Below are positions 44,515 to 53,594 of a DNA stretch of 64,000 bases, piece by piece (the stretch's first letter is position 1; each line of letters opens with the position of its first letter). The stretch covers positions 2,666,001 to 2,730,000 of the forward strand of contig JASGHK010000005.1 in assembly GCA_049841135.1 (NCBI GenBank), given 5' to 3'. The DNA is from JACRCT01 sp049841135. Its GTDB lineage: Bacteria > Myxococcota > Myxococcia > Myxococcales > UBA5297. The translations under genes and the position numbers were made by a program. A model generated the notes under the pieces. That model was given only the letters and a program-made list of their open reading frames with translations. It searched no databases and had not been told where the DNA came from.

Positions 44515-45000
44515 ACGACACCACGAACCTGCGCTGCGAGCTGTGCGAGCTCCCCATGTCGTGCGAGACGCCCCCGGGCAAGGGGAAGGCGATTCGCTAC
44601 TGGCACTGCGCTCGCTGCGGCCGCTGGGTGGCCTCGACCTACGGCGAAGAGCTGGTCAAGGCGCACACCGCCAGCGAGGAAGTGTCGGACCGCTTCTCCC
44701 AACGTCCGTACGACCTGGACCCCATCAAGCAGCGCCTCTCGCGGTGGCTGGCGAGCTTGGACGAGTCCGACCCGTACTACGTGCTCGGCGTCCCGCCCTC
44801 GGCCAACGAGGAGACGGTGAAGAGCCGCTTCAAGGAGCTGGCGCTGCAGCACCACCCGGACCGCGGCGGCGACCCGGCCCAGATGCGCCGCTTCCTGAAG
44901 GCCTACGACCAGATTCCGCAACGGCAAGCGGCCGCCGCAGCCCATCCGTCCCCCGGTGCACGTCACCGCCGCCCCGGTGCAGTCCGCCCGCAAGCGCTGA
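44511..45000 (+). CDS. Zinc-ribbon plus J-domain protein, frameshifted as given
   Basis: ATG 44511 overlaps the XRE stop. The N-terminus is a zinc-ribbon-like pair, CELCELP and HCARCGRW. A helical linker follows, then a J domain: DPYYVLGVPPSANEETVKSR, LALQHHPDRGGDPAQMRRFL (HPD present), which would stimulate an Hsp70 ATPase. Near 44914 ATTCCGCAAC has one base too many; removing it gives a natural ending DQIRNGKRPPQPIRPPVHVT...SARKR-stop at 45000. The uncorrected frame runs on to 45215 through repeat DNA and looks like noise. Confidence 0.7.
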
Positions 45001-45033
45001 CCCGTTTTCCGACGGCCCCCGAACCAGCTTGTG

Positions 45034-45135
45034 TAGTACCCGGCCTCCGTGCCGGCCTCCGTGCCGGGGTCAGCGATGAAACCCGTAAGTCTGAGGCGCG
45101 CTGGCTGCGGGTAGTGCCCAGCCTCTGTGCCGGAG
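45034..45135. repeat. Intergenic REP-like palindromic repeat, copy C
   Basis: Contains CCGGCCTCCGTGCCGG twice in tandem, GGGTCAGCGATGAAACCC, and the block TCTGAGGCGCGCTGGCTGCG, then a degenerate second palindrome. Same family as 2102-2330 and 14692-14905. The whole spacer 45001-45237 has no gene. Confidence 0.6.
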
Positions 45136-45237
45136 GCGAAGCCCACTCGGATTCTCGCCAAGGTCGCCAAGGGACCAAGGTCGCCAAGACTGCGGGGGTT
45201 CTTGCTACCACCTGACTGAGCGCGGGGCGGTACGGGG

Positions 45238-46206
45238 TCACTTCCCCGCGAGCTCGCCCCTCCCGAACCGCACCACGTAGGTGACGAGCAGCGCCAGGAG
45301 CGCGAGACCCAGCGCGAGCTTCATCTCCGGCGCGAACAGCCGCCCCGGCGAGACGAAGCCTTCCACCATCCCCACCACCGCGAAGAGCGGCACGGTTCCG
45401 AAGAGCAGCGTCAGCGCCCGCCGGCCGCGCAGCCGCAACGCATCCGCGCGCGAGAGCTCGCCCGGAGCGACCAGCGCGGCGCCGACGATGAGCCCCGCCT
45501 GCCCGGCGACGAGGACGGCCGACAGCTCCACGAAGCCGTGGGCGGCGGTGAACGCGAGCAGCGAGGGGCCCAGCTTTGCCTGGAAGCACATCGTCACCAG
45601 CGCGCCCAGGTGCAGCCCGTTGATGAAGAGCAGCGCCGCAGTCCCCAGCCCGGCGGTCAGCCCCAGCGCGAAGGCTGTGAGCGCCACGGCGATGTTGTTG
45701 GTCACGATGCGCGAGCCCAGCACGAGCGGCGAGACCGCGCTCAGCGCCTCGTCGGTCCACAGCGTGCCCTGCGCGAGGTGGTCGCGCACCGCCTGCCCGA
45801 TGAGCATCTCGAGCGAGCGAGGCTCCGCGACGGCGGCGACCGTGCCCACCAGCGCGCCGGAGAGGAGGATCAGGAGCGCGGCCCAGAGGTAGCGCCGCTC
45901 TTCCAGGAGCGTGCGTGGGAATTCCCGCAGGAAGAACTGCTTGAGCGCCGAGCCGTTGCCGCCCCGCTTGCGGTAGAGATGGCCGTAGGCTCGCGCGCAC
46001 AGCTGGTTGAGGTAGACGGCCGCGTCGGAGCCGGTGAAGAACGTGTTGGCGTGGGCCAGGTCGCTCGCCGCTCGCCGGTAGAGGCGGTCGAGCCGCGCGA
46101 GGTCCGCGACCGACAGGCGCGATCGCTCCAGGCCGTCGAGCAGGCCTCCCAGCTCCTCCCAGGATGCGCGCCGGCGCTGCACGAAGTGGGGCAGGCTCTC
46201 AGCCAC
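45238..46206 (-). CDS. Stage II sporulation protein M family (DUF95) membrane protein
   Basis: 322 residues from ATG 46206. The soluble N-terminal third is helical (LLDGLERSRLSVADLARLDR, YRRAASDLAHANTFFTGSDA). Five to six membrane helices follow, with NNIAVALTAFALGLTAGLGT and LLAFTAAHGFVELSAVLVAG, the SpoIIM/DUF95 core. In spore formers SpoIIM drives membrane remodelling; in non-sporulating bacteria the family is widespread beside RDD proteins. Its start overlaps the end of the upstream RDD gene by 8 bp, so the two are translationally coupled. Confidence 0.88.
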   Translation of the reverse strand: MAESLPHFVQRRRASWEELGGLLDGLERSRLSVADLARLDRLYRRAASDLAHANTFFTGSDAAVYLNQLCARAYGHLYRKRGGNGSALKQFFLREFPRTLLEERRYLWAALLILLSGALVGTVAAVAEPRSLEMLIGQAVRDHLAQGTLWTDEALSAVSPLVLGSRIVTNNIAVALTAFALGLTAGLGTAALLFINGLHLGALVTMCFQAKLGPSLLAFTAAHGFVELSAVLVAGQAGLIVGAALVAPGELSRADALRLRGRRALTLLFGTVPLFAVVGMVEGFVSPGRLFAPEMKLALGLALLALLVTYVVRFGRGELAGK

Positions 46207-47002
46207 GGCCCGCCCTCACGAGCGACTCCAGGAAGGCCTCGGCGGCCGCGCCGCCTGCGAGCGGCTCGCTCCGCTTCGCTTCGGGCAGGCGCTTCGCCAG
46301 CGGCTCCGCCAGCTTGAGCGCCACCCGTTCCCGCGCCTGGGGATCGAGCGAGGCGGCGCGTGCGAGGAAGCCCGAGACCAGCTCGAACTCGGCGGCCGAC
46401 AAGGCGATCGCAGCGGCGGAGGCTGCCGGGGACGGTGCGGAAGAGGCGGAAGGCGAGGACCGTGCGTCGTAGCGCGAGAGATCGACCTTCCGCTCGCGGA
46501 CCACGACGGTGCCAGCCAGCAGGTCGCCCAGGCGGCGGCTGCGCGGGCTGGCCATCATCGCCGTCAGGCCGGTGGCGTAGAGGACGGGCAGGAAGTCGAC
46601 GAGGCGGCCGAGGTTGCGCAGGGCCGCCTCCGAGAAGCCCTCGGGGGCGCCTTCGAGCTTCACCACGCGGATGTGCAGCACGCGCTTGCCAGGCGAGCGG
46701 CCACCCCAGAGCGTCTCGAAGAGCGTCCAGTAGCCCCACTGCAGGAAGAAGATGCCCAGGACGATGGCGGCCTGTACCAGGGTCTGCAGCGCCTGGAAGT
46801 CGGCCAGGCTGACCCCCTGGGTTCGCAGGATGGACAGCACGAACAGCACCGTCACCCAGAAGAGGAAGAGGATGAAGGCGTCGACCAGGTAGGCCAGCGC
46901 CCGCGTCCCCATCCCCGCGATGTCGAGGTTCAGGGAGACGCGCTCGGGCGTCTCGATGGACAGGGCGGAGTCGGGCGGGGGCGCCCCGGGGGCGGCAGCC
47001 AT
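46199..47002 (-). CDS. RDD family membrane protein
   Basis: 267 residues from ATG 47002. Membrane part: GMGTRALAYLVDAFILFLFW (the Arg-Asp of the RDD domain), WGYWTLFETLWGGRSPGKRV, NLGRLVDFLPVLYATGLTAM and RRLGDLLAGTVVVRERK, all diagnostic. A ~100-residue cytoplasmic tail rich in Ala/Ser follows (FELVSGFLARAASLDPQARE). Function of the family is unknown; transport or partner-scaffold roles have been proposed. In operon with the SpoIIM-like gene. Confidence 0.88.
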   Translation of the reverse strand: MAAAPGAPPPDSALSIETPERVSLNLDIAGMGTRALAYLVDAFILFLFWVTVLFVLSILRTQGVSLADFQALQTLVQAAIVLGIFFLQWGYWTLFETLWGGRSPGKRVLHIRVVKLEGAPEGFSEAALRNLGRLVDFLPVLYATGLTAMMASPRSRRLGDLLAGTVVVRERKVDLSRYDARSSPSASSAPSPAASAAAIALSAAEFELVSGFLARAASLDPQARERVALKLAEPLAKRLPEAKRSEPLAGGAAAEAFLESLVRAGRG

Positions 47003-47105
47003 GGCCCTATGGAGGATACCCCGGGAAGGTTTACCCTCGGGAGGACGTTGCACGAGCGGCTGGCCGCGCCCGCCGATGCCTACTTTCTGCGCCGGGAGGC
47101 CCCTC

Positions 47106-47801
47106 TTGCTCACCGATTTGCAGGCCGCGCATCCGGCCGCCGTGCCCTCGCCGTCCACCACCGATTCCGTTGCCGCCACTGCCGCTGGCCTCGAGCTGGG
47201 ATCCCGCCGTCGGGGATTCGCCGCGAGCCTCGGCTTCGCGCTCGACGGCTTGCTGGGCGCGGCGGACCGCGGCCGGAACATGAAGATCCAGCTGGTGTGC
47301 GGGCTGCTCGTTGCTCTCGTGGGCAGCGGGCTCGCCATGGGCCTGGTCGAGCGCCTGGCGCTCTTGGCCTGTGTCGGCGCGGTGCTCTCCGCCGAGGCCT
47401 TCAACACCGCCATCGAGGCCGCGGTCGACCTGGCCACGGCCACCTTCCACGAGAAGGCTCGGATCGCCAAGGACGCCGCCGCCGGCGCGGTGCTGGTGCT
47501 CTCGGTCAGCTCGACGCTGGTGCTGCTCGCCATCCTGCTCGATCAGGCGCCGACCTTCGCGGCGCAGGCGTGGCGCATCGGGCTGCAGCTCGCCGCTGGG
47601 GGGCCGCTGGCCCTGTGCGCGTCGCTCCTGCTGCGCCGGGCCGAGCGCAGGCGGGCGGTGGACTACGCTCTGTCGGGGACGGGCGCTCTGCTGCTCGCGC
47701 TGCTGGCGGCCTGGACGGCGAGCGTGCCGTTCACGGTGCTGGCGGCGGTGCTCTTCGGGGCCTGTGTCGCCGTCGCGCTGCGCCGCCGCTCGGTCGGATA
47801 G
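47106..47801 (+). CDS. Diacylglycerol kinase/undecaprenol kinase family protein
   Basis: 231 residues if TTG 47106 is used (GGGAGG 8 bases upstream); the frame is open further up and the start is not certain. The core GFAASLGFALDGLLGAADRG, NMKIQLVCGLLVALVGSGLA, AEAFNTAIEAAVDLA carries the DgkA signature (NTAIExxVD). The enzyme phosphorylates diacylglycerol or undecaprenol with ATP in the inner membrane. The protein is about 100 residues longer than the usual ~120: the C-terminal extension has two or three more membrane helices. Divergent from RDD. Confidence 0.82.
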   Translation: MLTDLQAAHPAAVPSPSTTDSVAATAAGLELGSRRRGFAASLGFALDGLLGAADRGRNMKIQLVCGLLVALVGSGLAMGLVERLALLACVGAVLSAEAFNTAIEAAVDLATATFHEKARIAKDAAAGAVLVLSVSSTLVLLAILLDQAPTFAAQAWRIGLQLAAGGPLALCASLLLRRAERRRAVDYALSGTGALLLALLAAWTASVPFTVLAAVLFGACVAVALRRRSVG

Positions 47802-47856
47802 CGCCGGGCTTCCACGCCCGGGCTCCCTCGCGATCCGTCGGTCTTTGGCGCGCGGA

Positions 47857-48348
47857 CTACGTCTTGAGGTGGTCGAGCAGGTCGTCGAAGACAAAGGACT
47901 CGATGCGCTCCCGCGCGTTGGGCCCCACCGACGGCTCGAACCGGAACTGGCACTTGTAGTTGCCGGTGCCCTTCACGGCCTGGGTGCAGACGGCATCGCC
48001 GGTGATGGGCTCGCCGCCGCCCGGGAGCTTGAGCGCGATGGTCAGGGGCCTTTCGGGTGCGGGTGCCTCTCCGGTCAGCGCCGAGAAGCCGTCGGAGCCG
48101 AGGTCGATGGTCATCAGGGGACGCATGCGCCCGCTGACTTCGATCTCGATCGGCAGGATGCGCGCCGCCTTGAGCAGCGTTCGCGGCTGCTGGCCGGCCC
48201 TGACCGAGGCGCGCTGGTTGGCGAGGACCGCGCGGGCCAGCTCGTTGCGGTCGGCGAGGTACTTCTGAAGCTCGTCACCCTGCAGCTGGCCCTTCTTGTT
48301 CTTGGCGTGCTGCACCTTGAACTCGGCGACCCATTTGGCGAAGTCCAT
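47857..48348 (-). CDS. PilZ-like domain protein
   Basis: 163 residues from ATG 48348. The N-terminal helices (MDFAKWVAEFKVQHAKNKKG, DELQKYLADRNELARAVLAN) are followed by a beta-barrel-like part (ILPIEIEVSGRMRPLMTIDL, GSDGFSALTGEAP, LTIALKLPGGGEPITGDAV). The layout is that of myxobacterial PilZ-like proteins; the canonical RxxxR c-di-GMP motif is not evident, though QPRTLLKAAR lies in the right place. Cytoplasmic. Function unknown. Confidence 0.6.
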   Translation of the reverse strand: MDFAKWVAEFKVQHAKNKKGQLQGDELQKYLADRNELARAVLANQRASVRAGQQPRTLLKAARILPIEIEVSGRMRPLMTIDLGSDGFSALTGEAPAPERPLTIALKLPGGGEPITGDAVCTQAVKGTGNYKCQFRFEPSVGPNARERIESFVFDDLLDHLKT

Positions 48349-48538
48349 GGCCGGGCATCTTAGCCGAGCGCCGCACACCGCCCGCAGTGATGGCCGTCAC
48401 TGTGCGTCCGAGGGCCCGCCCCGAATGGGAGCGGGCGGGCGAGCGTCCGTAGGCAGCACATGACCCGCCTGCCCGGCCCGCGGTAGCATCCCGAACCCCT
48501 GGCCACTCAGGGCCGGCTTCGATTCCGAGAGGATGGCT

Positions 48539-49309
48539 ATGAGACTGACGCGCTTCGCCGTGGTCCTCGCCGCGCTCGCGGCTTTCGCCAGCGTCGCCTT
48601 CGGCGCCGGCAAGGCCCCCGCCAAGAAGGAGCCGCCGCTGCCGACGGCCAAGGCCCAGGTCACCGACAGCGACGTCGCCACGGACACCAAGGACGACGCC
48701 CGCAAGGCCGCCGAGGCGTACCTGCAGGCCATCTCGCACCAGGGCAACGACGGCGCCATCGACTCGCTCTTGGGCGGCGCCACGCTCACCGCGCGGCTGT
48801 ACTCCATCGAGAACTGGAAGATCGTCGGGCGCGAGAAGCACCGCAAGGAGGTGGGCGACGTCTCCGACCTGCGCGTGTACGTCGACGCCATCGACAAGGC
48901 GGGACGCGACGCGCTGGCCACCATGCTCGGCGGCGGCCCGGCGGCCGCGGACGCCGACGGCCTCGGGGTCCAGGAGATCAGCCAGGAGGACGCCGCGAAG
49001 ATCCTCGAGCCCACCAAGAAGATGGGCAACGCCATGAGCAAGAGCCACCCGGTGTTCGCGTACATCGCCCGCGTGGACAAGCAGGTCTACTGGCACCCGA
49101 AGAACCCGTTCCGCAAGCTGCTCGCCGACGTGGGCCCCAAGGGCAAGTACACCTGCGACTTCGACCTGTTCTGGGTCGAGACCGTCGAGGGCCGGCACGA
49201 GGACAGCAAGAACGCGCGCAAGTGGCCGCTGCGCATCGTGCGCTGGCAGGCCGGCGGGCTGGACACCGGGTTCAAGGTGCTGCCGGCTTCCGACTGGAAC
49301 GCCGAGTAG
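48539..49309 (+). CDS. Secreted hypothetical protein (256 aa)
   Basis: ATG 48539 is chosen over ATG 48533 because the GAGAGG site then has a workable six-base spacing. The signal peptide is MRLTRFAVVLAALAAFASVA-FG. The mature region contains SDVATDTKDDARKAAEAYLQ, DGAIDSLLGGATLTARLYSI, and WHPKNPFRKLLADVGPKGKY. Intact, with normal codon use. No family recognised; the first half resembles general stress/NTF2-like exported proteins (a helix followed by a sheet), but this is weak. Confidence 0.7.
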   Translation: MRLTRFAVVLAALAAFASVAFGAGKAPAKKEPPLPTAKAQVTDSDVATDTKDDARKAAEAYLQAISHQGNDGAIDSLLGGATLTARLYSIENWKIVGREKHRKEVGDVSDLRVYVDAIDKAGRDALATMLGGGPAAADADGLGVQEISQEDAAKILEPTKKMGNAMSKSHPVFAYIARVDKQVYWHPKNPFRKLLADVGPKGKYTCDFDLFWVETVEGRHEDSKNARKWPLRIVRWQAGGLDTGFKVLPASDWNAE

Positions 49310-49399
49310 CGCCGAGCGAGCGGCTTCCGCGCGGATCGAAGGGACTGGCCACCCGGGCTTCATTCGCCGGGGTGGCCAGCTCGCTTTCAAGGACTGCTC

Positions 49400-50584
49400 T
49401 TACTCCACCGCCACCAGCTTCACCCGCTTGTAGATCCGCCGGTCGAGCGGCATGCGCGCGTCCAGGTAGGCCAGCGCCTCGTCGAACTCGATGGTCACCG
49501 TGGGGATCGGCGGCGAGATGGACACGGTGAGCTGGAACTCCCAGAGGCTGACGATGGGCTCCTTGATGCCCAGGCCGTCGGGTGGAGGCGGCGGCAGGCG
49601 TGAGGCCGCTGCGCGCACGTCGGCCAGCGCGTCGCGGTCGATGGATGGCTCGTTCGAGCCTTCGACCAGCGTCACCGAGCGCAGCGTCCCGTCGCCGTTC
49701 TGCACCACCCGGAACAGCGCCCGCTTGCGCGCCGTGAACTGCTCCTTGAGCTGCCGGTCGTAGGCGTCGCGCGCGGCGCGGGCGGTCAGGCCGCCGGTCC
49801 GGTCGACGACGGTGGGGATGGCGTAGCCGCCCGCCTCGCTGTCGGAGACGAGGTTGCCGGTCCGCGCGAACTTCTTGGCGTTCTTCTGCCAGAGGGCACC
49901 GAGCAGCTCGGTGTTCTCGCTCATCTGCTGCATCCAGCCGCGCACGCCGCTGCGCTGCACATGCGAGTCGGCGTCCCAGTGGTCGATGAGCGCCTTGCCC
50001 AGCTGCGCGAAATAGGGGTCGACCAGGCCGTTCTCGACGCGGCGCTTGGCCTGGCCGGCCGTGATCAGCTCCGAAGGGCTGCGCTCGCCGGGGCTCGCCG
50101 GGTCGAGGCGCAGCTGCCGGCGCACCACCGGGATGCCGTCGGTGGCCGTCGACGCGGCAGTCGCAGCCGAGCCTGCGCGAAGCGACAGGTCGAGGTTCGC
50201 GGCGCGAGGGAGGTCCTGCCCGGGCTCGGCGGCAGCGGTGGCTTGGGCTGGGGCCTCGGGAGCGGGAGGACTGGGCTCCGACGGCGGGACCGCGGCAGGC
50301 GTGGGCCGGGGGACTTCAGCGACGGGCTTGGGCGCGGCGGGCTTCGTCCTGCGCTGCGTCTCGACGCGAGGTGGCTCGGCTGGAGGACTTGGCGGAAGAG
50401 GCTGGGGCGCAGGCGGGGTGTCGACGATGCGCGTCTTGGGCTTGCCGACGATGACCTCGAACTGCACTGCCGTGCTCGTCGGCTCCTTCGGGACGGGCAG
50501 GCGCAAAAGCCAGGCCGCGATGGCAGCGTGGATGACCACGCTCATCGCCAAGCCCAGCCGGCCGGTTGGCAGCCCGCTCTTCAC
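49400..50584 (-). CDS. TonB-like protein with Pro-rich spacer
   Basis: 394 residues from ATG 50584. One N-terminal membrane helix (LGLAMSVVIHAAIAAWLLRL) with a His inside, as in TonB. A Pro/Ala/Glu-rich periplasmic spacer (residues ~55-120) follows, then a C-terminal part with QFTARKRALFRVVQNGDGTL, TLVEGSNEPSIDRDALADVR, a TonB-C-like beta-alpha-beta motif. It would transmit proton-motive energy to outer-membrane receptors if ExbBD is present elsewhere; none is near. It ends with an additional ~60 residues not typical of TonB. Confidence 0.7.
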   Translation of the reverse strand: MKSGLPTGRLGLAMSVVIHAAIAAWLLRLPVPKEPTSTAVQFEVIVGKPKTRIVDTPPAPQPLPPSPPAEPPRVETQRRTKPAAPKPVAEVPRPTPAAVPPSEPSPPAPEAPAQATAAAEPGQDLPRAANLDLSLRAGSAATAASTATDGIPVVRRQLRLDPASPGERSPSELITAGQAKRRVENGLVDPYFAQLGKALIDHWDADSHVQRSGVRGWMQQMSENTELLGALWQKNAKKFARTGNLVSDSEAGGYAIPTVVDRTGGLTARAARDAYDRQLKEQFTARKRALFRVVQNGDGTLRSVTLVEGSNEPSIDRDALADVRAAASRLPPPPPDGLGIKEPIVSLWEFQLTVSISPPIPTVTIEFDEALAYLDARMPLDRRIYKRVKLVAVE

Positions 50585-50805
50585 GCGCCGATCTTAGTAA
50601 TGGTGGCGGTTGGTTTGGACCACGCGGCCAAGGCGCGACCCGGTTGTACAAGGGCGCTCTGTCCAGCCTCCCGTTCAGGGCGTCAGGAGGAGGCTCCAGG
50701 GGCGTCTCCAAGCGGCGCGCGGGCGCTCTGCGCCGGCGTCGAGAAACGCGCGAACGGTCCGAAGGCGGGGTAGCCTGTACGCCTTCTTCGCGGCAGGAGG
50801 CGTCC

Positions 50806-51471
50806 ATGGTCGCGCGCGGGTGGCTGGGAACCGACCTCAACGGACTTCGCCCGGACTCGGGCACCTACGGGCTCTACCCCATGGAGAGCCTGCCGCCGCT
50901 GGATGGAATCTCGCTCGACGGAAGCCTGGAGTGGCTCCAGCCGCTCGAGCCCGAGCTCGACGCGAGCCAGCTCATCTACCGGCCGAGCGCGCAGGCCAGG
51001 GCCGAGGTCGCCCGGCGGCTCGATCACCTCGTCCAGGAGGCGGCGTCCCTGAAGCTCGAGCTGCCCGTCACCTTCCTCAAGGTCCTGGGCAGCCCGGAGC
51101 TGCAGGATCGATTCCCGTCCTCGACCGCCTGCTTCTTCGATCTCCCCAAGGGCATCGCCAAGGCGCCCGCGCCGCTGCCCGGCGGTCACCTCATCCGCTT
51201 CCTCAACGACCAGCAGGGGTGCTGCTTCTGGTACCTGTGGCTCAGGCCGGACGGGAGCGACTCGGTCGTGGTCTCGGGCGCGCTGCTCGACCCGGGTTCT
51301 CCTCCTCCGCCCAAGGGCTCCGCCGGCGAGCTCTACGAGTGCGCCGAGCCATTCGAGGAGTTCCTGCTGCGGTACTGGCTGGAGAACACGCTCTGGTTCG
51401 CGCTGACGAGCGACACGACGCTCAAGGAAGCGCACGGGCGCTACGCGCAGCACTACCGCCAGAAGCACTAG
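50806..51471 (+). CDS. Conserved hypothetical protein (221 aa), SUKH-like at best
   Basis: ATG 50806 after GGCAGGAGG. The sequence has RGWLGTDLNGLRPDSGTY, LVQEAASLKLELPVTFLKVL, STACFFDLPKGIAKAPAPLP, GHLIRFLNDQQGCCFWYLWL and ELYECAEPFEEFLLRYWLEN. The late pattern (residue-limited display followed by a gating acidic helix) resembles SMI1/KNR4 (SUKH)-like proteins from actinobacteria and myxobacteria, often immunity or housekeeping factors. The assignment is tentative. Cytoplasmic. Confidence 0.6.
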   Translation: MVARGWLGTDLNGLRPDSGTYGLYPMESLPPLDGISLDGSLEWLQPLEPELDASQLIYRPSAQARAEVARRLDHLVQEAASLKLELPVTFLKVLGSPELQDRFPSSTACFFDLPKGIAKAPAPLPGGHLIRFLNDQQGCCFWYLWLRPDGSDSVVVSGALLDPGSPPPPKGSAGELYECAEPFEEFLLRYWLENTLWFALTSDTTLKEAHGRYAQHYRQKH

Positions 51472-51478
51472 CGGCGCG

Positions 51479-52297
51479 ATGGCACGAACGACCCTCGTCA
51501 CGGCCGTCCTCCTCCTCGGTGCGCTCCTCGCGGATTGCGCCGCCCCCAAGCCGCGCCCGGCGGAGCCGGTGCGACCGGACGCCGGTCCCGTCGACGACCC
51601 GGACCAGGCCGACGACTGCGGCGAGCTGGGGATGGACCTGCCGGAGATGCAGCGCGAGCTCTTGTGCGTCGTGCTGCACAAGGCGGGGCTGCCCAAGGTC
51701 TTCACCACCCGCTGGGCCCACTGGCCGTGGCGCAAGGACACCTGGGTGGTGCTGGCCTACGGGGGCGAGCCCAAGGCCCTGCGCAACGGCCACCGCCCGA
51801 GCGGCTACAAGACCAACCGGCTGCGCGTCTTCGCGGTCGACCTCTCCGGCGAGACCCCGCGGGTGGTCGCGGCGAGCGCTCGCGAAGGCATCCCGCTCAG
51901 CCCGGACGACGTCGCCGAGTTCGACGACCTGAAGAAGTACAAGCTCGACGAGCGCGGCGGCCACGCCGTTGCGGTCCGCGTGGTGCGCGAGCGCCGGTAC
52001 GAGGGCGGGAGCGCCCACCTCGAGCGGCTGCTCGCCTTCCGCTTCGAGGAGAAGCGCCTCGCGCCGGTGCTCAGGACCATCCTCTCCTACTCGACGGAGC
52101 TCGAGGCCGGCGGCGGGCGCGACAGCCAGCGGGGCTCCGCGACCGTCGAGGTGGCCGACAGCCTGACCGACGGCCACTACGACTGGCTGAAGTGGTCGGA
52201 CGGCACGGCGGTCCGCTTCGTCTGGAAGAACGGCAGCTACGAGGCCGACGGCGAGGACCCGCTCCCGGAGAGCACGGACGCCGAGATCTTCGAGTAG
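51479..52297 (+). CDS. Predicted lipoprotein, unknown function
   Basis: 272 residues from ATG 51479, 7 bp after the preceding stop, so probably the same transcript. Signal peptide MARTTLVTAVLLLGALLADC; Cys20 could be lipidated, although Asp at -1 is unusual for a lipobox. Mature sequence includes FTTRWAHWPWRKDTWVVLAY, LRVFAVDLSGETPRVVAASA and SYSTELEAGGGRDSQRGSAT. No family recognised. Confidence 0.65.
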   Translation: MARTTLVTAVLLLGALLADCAAPKPRPAEPVRPDAGPVDDPDQADDCGELGMDLPEMQRELLCVVLHKAGLPKVFTTRWAHWPWRKDTWVVLAYGGEPKALRNGHRPSGYKTNRLRVFAVDLSGETPRVVAASAREGIPLSPDDVAEFDDLKKYKLDERGGHAVAVRVVRERRYEGGSAHLERLLAFRFEEKRLAPVLRTILSYSTELEAGGGRDSQRGSATVEVADSLTDGHYDWLKWSDGTAVRFVWKNGSYEADGEDPLPESTDAEIFE

Positions 52298-52310
52298 GCG
52301 CCGCCGCGGG

Positions 52311-52681
52311 TCAGGTCTGCTGCGCCAGCCAGTCGAGCGCCTTCTCGCGGGCGTCGAAGGCGCGGAAGCCGCGGCTGGTCATCAGGTTGAGCGTATTGAG
52401 GACGATCTTCTTCAGGCCGGTGACGCCCACCACCGCGCCCGCCTTCACGTAGGGCGCGTTGATCGCCACCGACTCTCGTCGAAGGCGGTGCCGGAGACGT
52501 CGGTCAGGGTCAAGGTCGAGCCCTTGGGCTGCGACGCGATCACCACGCGCTCCTCGATGAACACCTTCTGGGCACCCTCGACGTCCAGGTGCGAGGCGTC
52601 GACCAGCAGCACGGACCGCCCGAGGTGCGTGACGAACTGCACGCGAGATCCTGGAGCCGGAGCGGTCACCTGTGGGCCCAT
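52311..52681 (-). CDS. SpoIIAA/STAS-like small protein, frameshifted as given
   Basis: ATG 52681 follows GGAGG. First frame: RVQFVTHLGRSVLLVDASHL, FIEERVVIASQPKGSTLTLT, DVSGTAFDE. Near 52478 the DNA has GACGAGAGTCGG; a 2-base excess shifts the frame. The next frame continues SVAINAPYVKAGAVVGVTGL, KKIVLNTLNLMTSRGFRAFD, AREKALDWLAQQT. Together they give a ~120-residue alpha/beta protein of the STAS/SEC14 (SpoIIAA-like) type common in myxobacteria. Probably one intact gene with a sequence error or a recent indel. Confidence 0.65.
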
Positions 52682-52829
52682 GGATCCTCCATCGACGGCT
52701 GCGAACGGCTGACCGGCATCGCCGGAAGGGTAGCGCCCGGGCCCGAGGCGCGTCCATTGCGCAGGGCCCCGTCGGGGGTGGGCTCCGTCGCTGCGGCTTT
52801 CTGGGCCGTCTGATGCTAGGGATCCGCCC

Positions 52830-53495
52830 ATGGCTGACCGACCGATGACATTGCCGGGCTACACCGTGGGCGAGGAGATCGCCAATGCGGTCACGCACGG
52901 ATTGGGGGCCGCCGTCGCGGTGGCAGGGCTGACGCTGATGGTGGTCTTCGCGTGGCTGTGGGGCGACGGCTGGTGCCTGGCCGGCGCCATCGTGTTCGGC
53001 GTCGCGCTCATCCTCCAGTACGTCTTCAGCGCGCTCTACCACGCCATCCCGTTCGCCAAGGCCAAGCACGTGCTCAAGGTGCTCGACCACACCTCCATCT
53101 ACCTGCTCATCGCCGGGACCTACACGCCGTTCACCTTGATCACGCTGCGCGACGTGGGCGGCATGTGGCTGTTCGCGGCGATCTGGAGCATCGCCGTCGC
53201 CGGAGTCGCGGCGGAGGCCTTCTGGGTCTACCGGCCGCGGTGGGTGAGCGCCGCCGGGTTCATCCCCATGGGGTGGAGCATCATCTTCCTCATCAACCCG
53301 CTCCTCGAGCGCCTGCCGCGGGCGGGCATCGGGCTCCTGGTGGCCGGGGGCCTCGTCTACACGTTGGGGACCATCTTCTACGTGCTCAAGAAGGTGAAGT
53401 GGATGCACGCCGTCTGGCACCTGTTCGTCATCGGCGGCAGCGTCTGCCACTTCCTGGCGGTGCTGATGTACGTGCTGCCCGGCGGCAAGGCCTAG
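52830..53495 (+). CDS. Hemolysin III family (PAQR-like) membrane protein
   Basis: 221 residues from ATG 52830. Seven membrane helices. Family marks: GEEIANAVTHGLGAAVAVAG, FSALYHAIP, LDHTSIYLLIAGTYTPFTLI and WMHAVWHLFVIGGSVCHFLA; the conserved Asp/His residues bind metal in PAQR hydrolases. Usually annotated as hemolysin III or YqfA; the true role in bacteria is membrane homeostasis rather than lysis. Confidence 0.92.
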   Translation: MADRPMTLPGYTVGEEIANAVTHGLGAAVAVAGLTLMVVFAWLWGDGWCLAGAIVFGVALILQYVFSALYHAIPFAKAKHVLKVLDHTSIYLLIAGTYTPFTLITLRDVGGMWLFAAIWSIAVAGVAAEAFWVYRPRWVSAAGFIPMGWSIIFLINPLLERLPRAGIGLLVAGGLVYTLGTIFYVLKKVKWMHAVWHLFVIGGSVCHFLAVLMYVLPGGKA

Positions 53496-53594
53496 TCAGC
53501 GCGGGCCGATCGGACGCACGCGCGCCTTGCTAAAGATAGGCATGCAAAGTGTGACATGAACCGGGGCCTGATCTCGCCGGCGATGCACGACTAG

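Noticed and set aside
44998..45215. C-terminal extension of the J-domain protein to 45215
   Set aside because: The extension is translated REP-like repeat DNA; removing one base near 44914 gives a natural stop at 45000.
52830..53495. True hemolysin or virulence factor
   Set aside because: The hemolysin III name is historical; the protein is a PAQR-like membrane protein.
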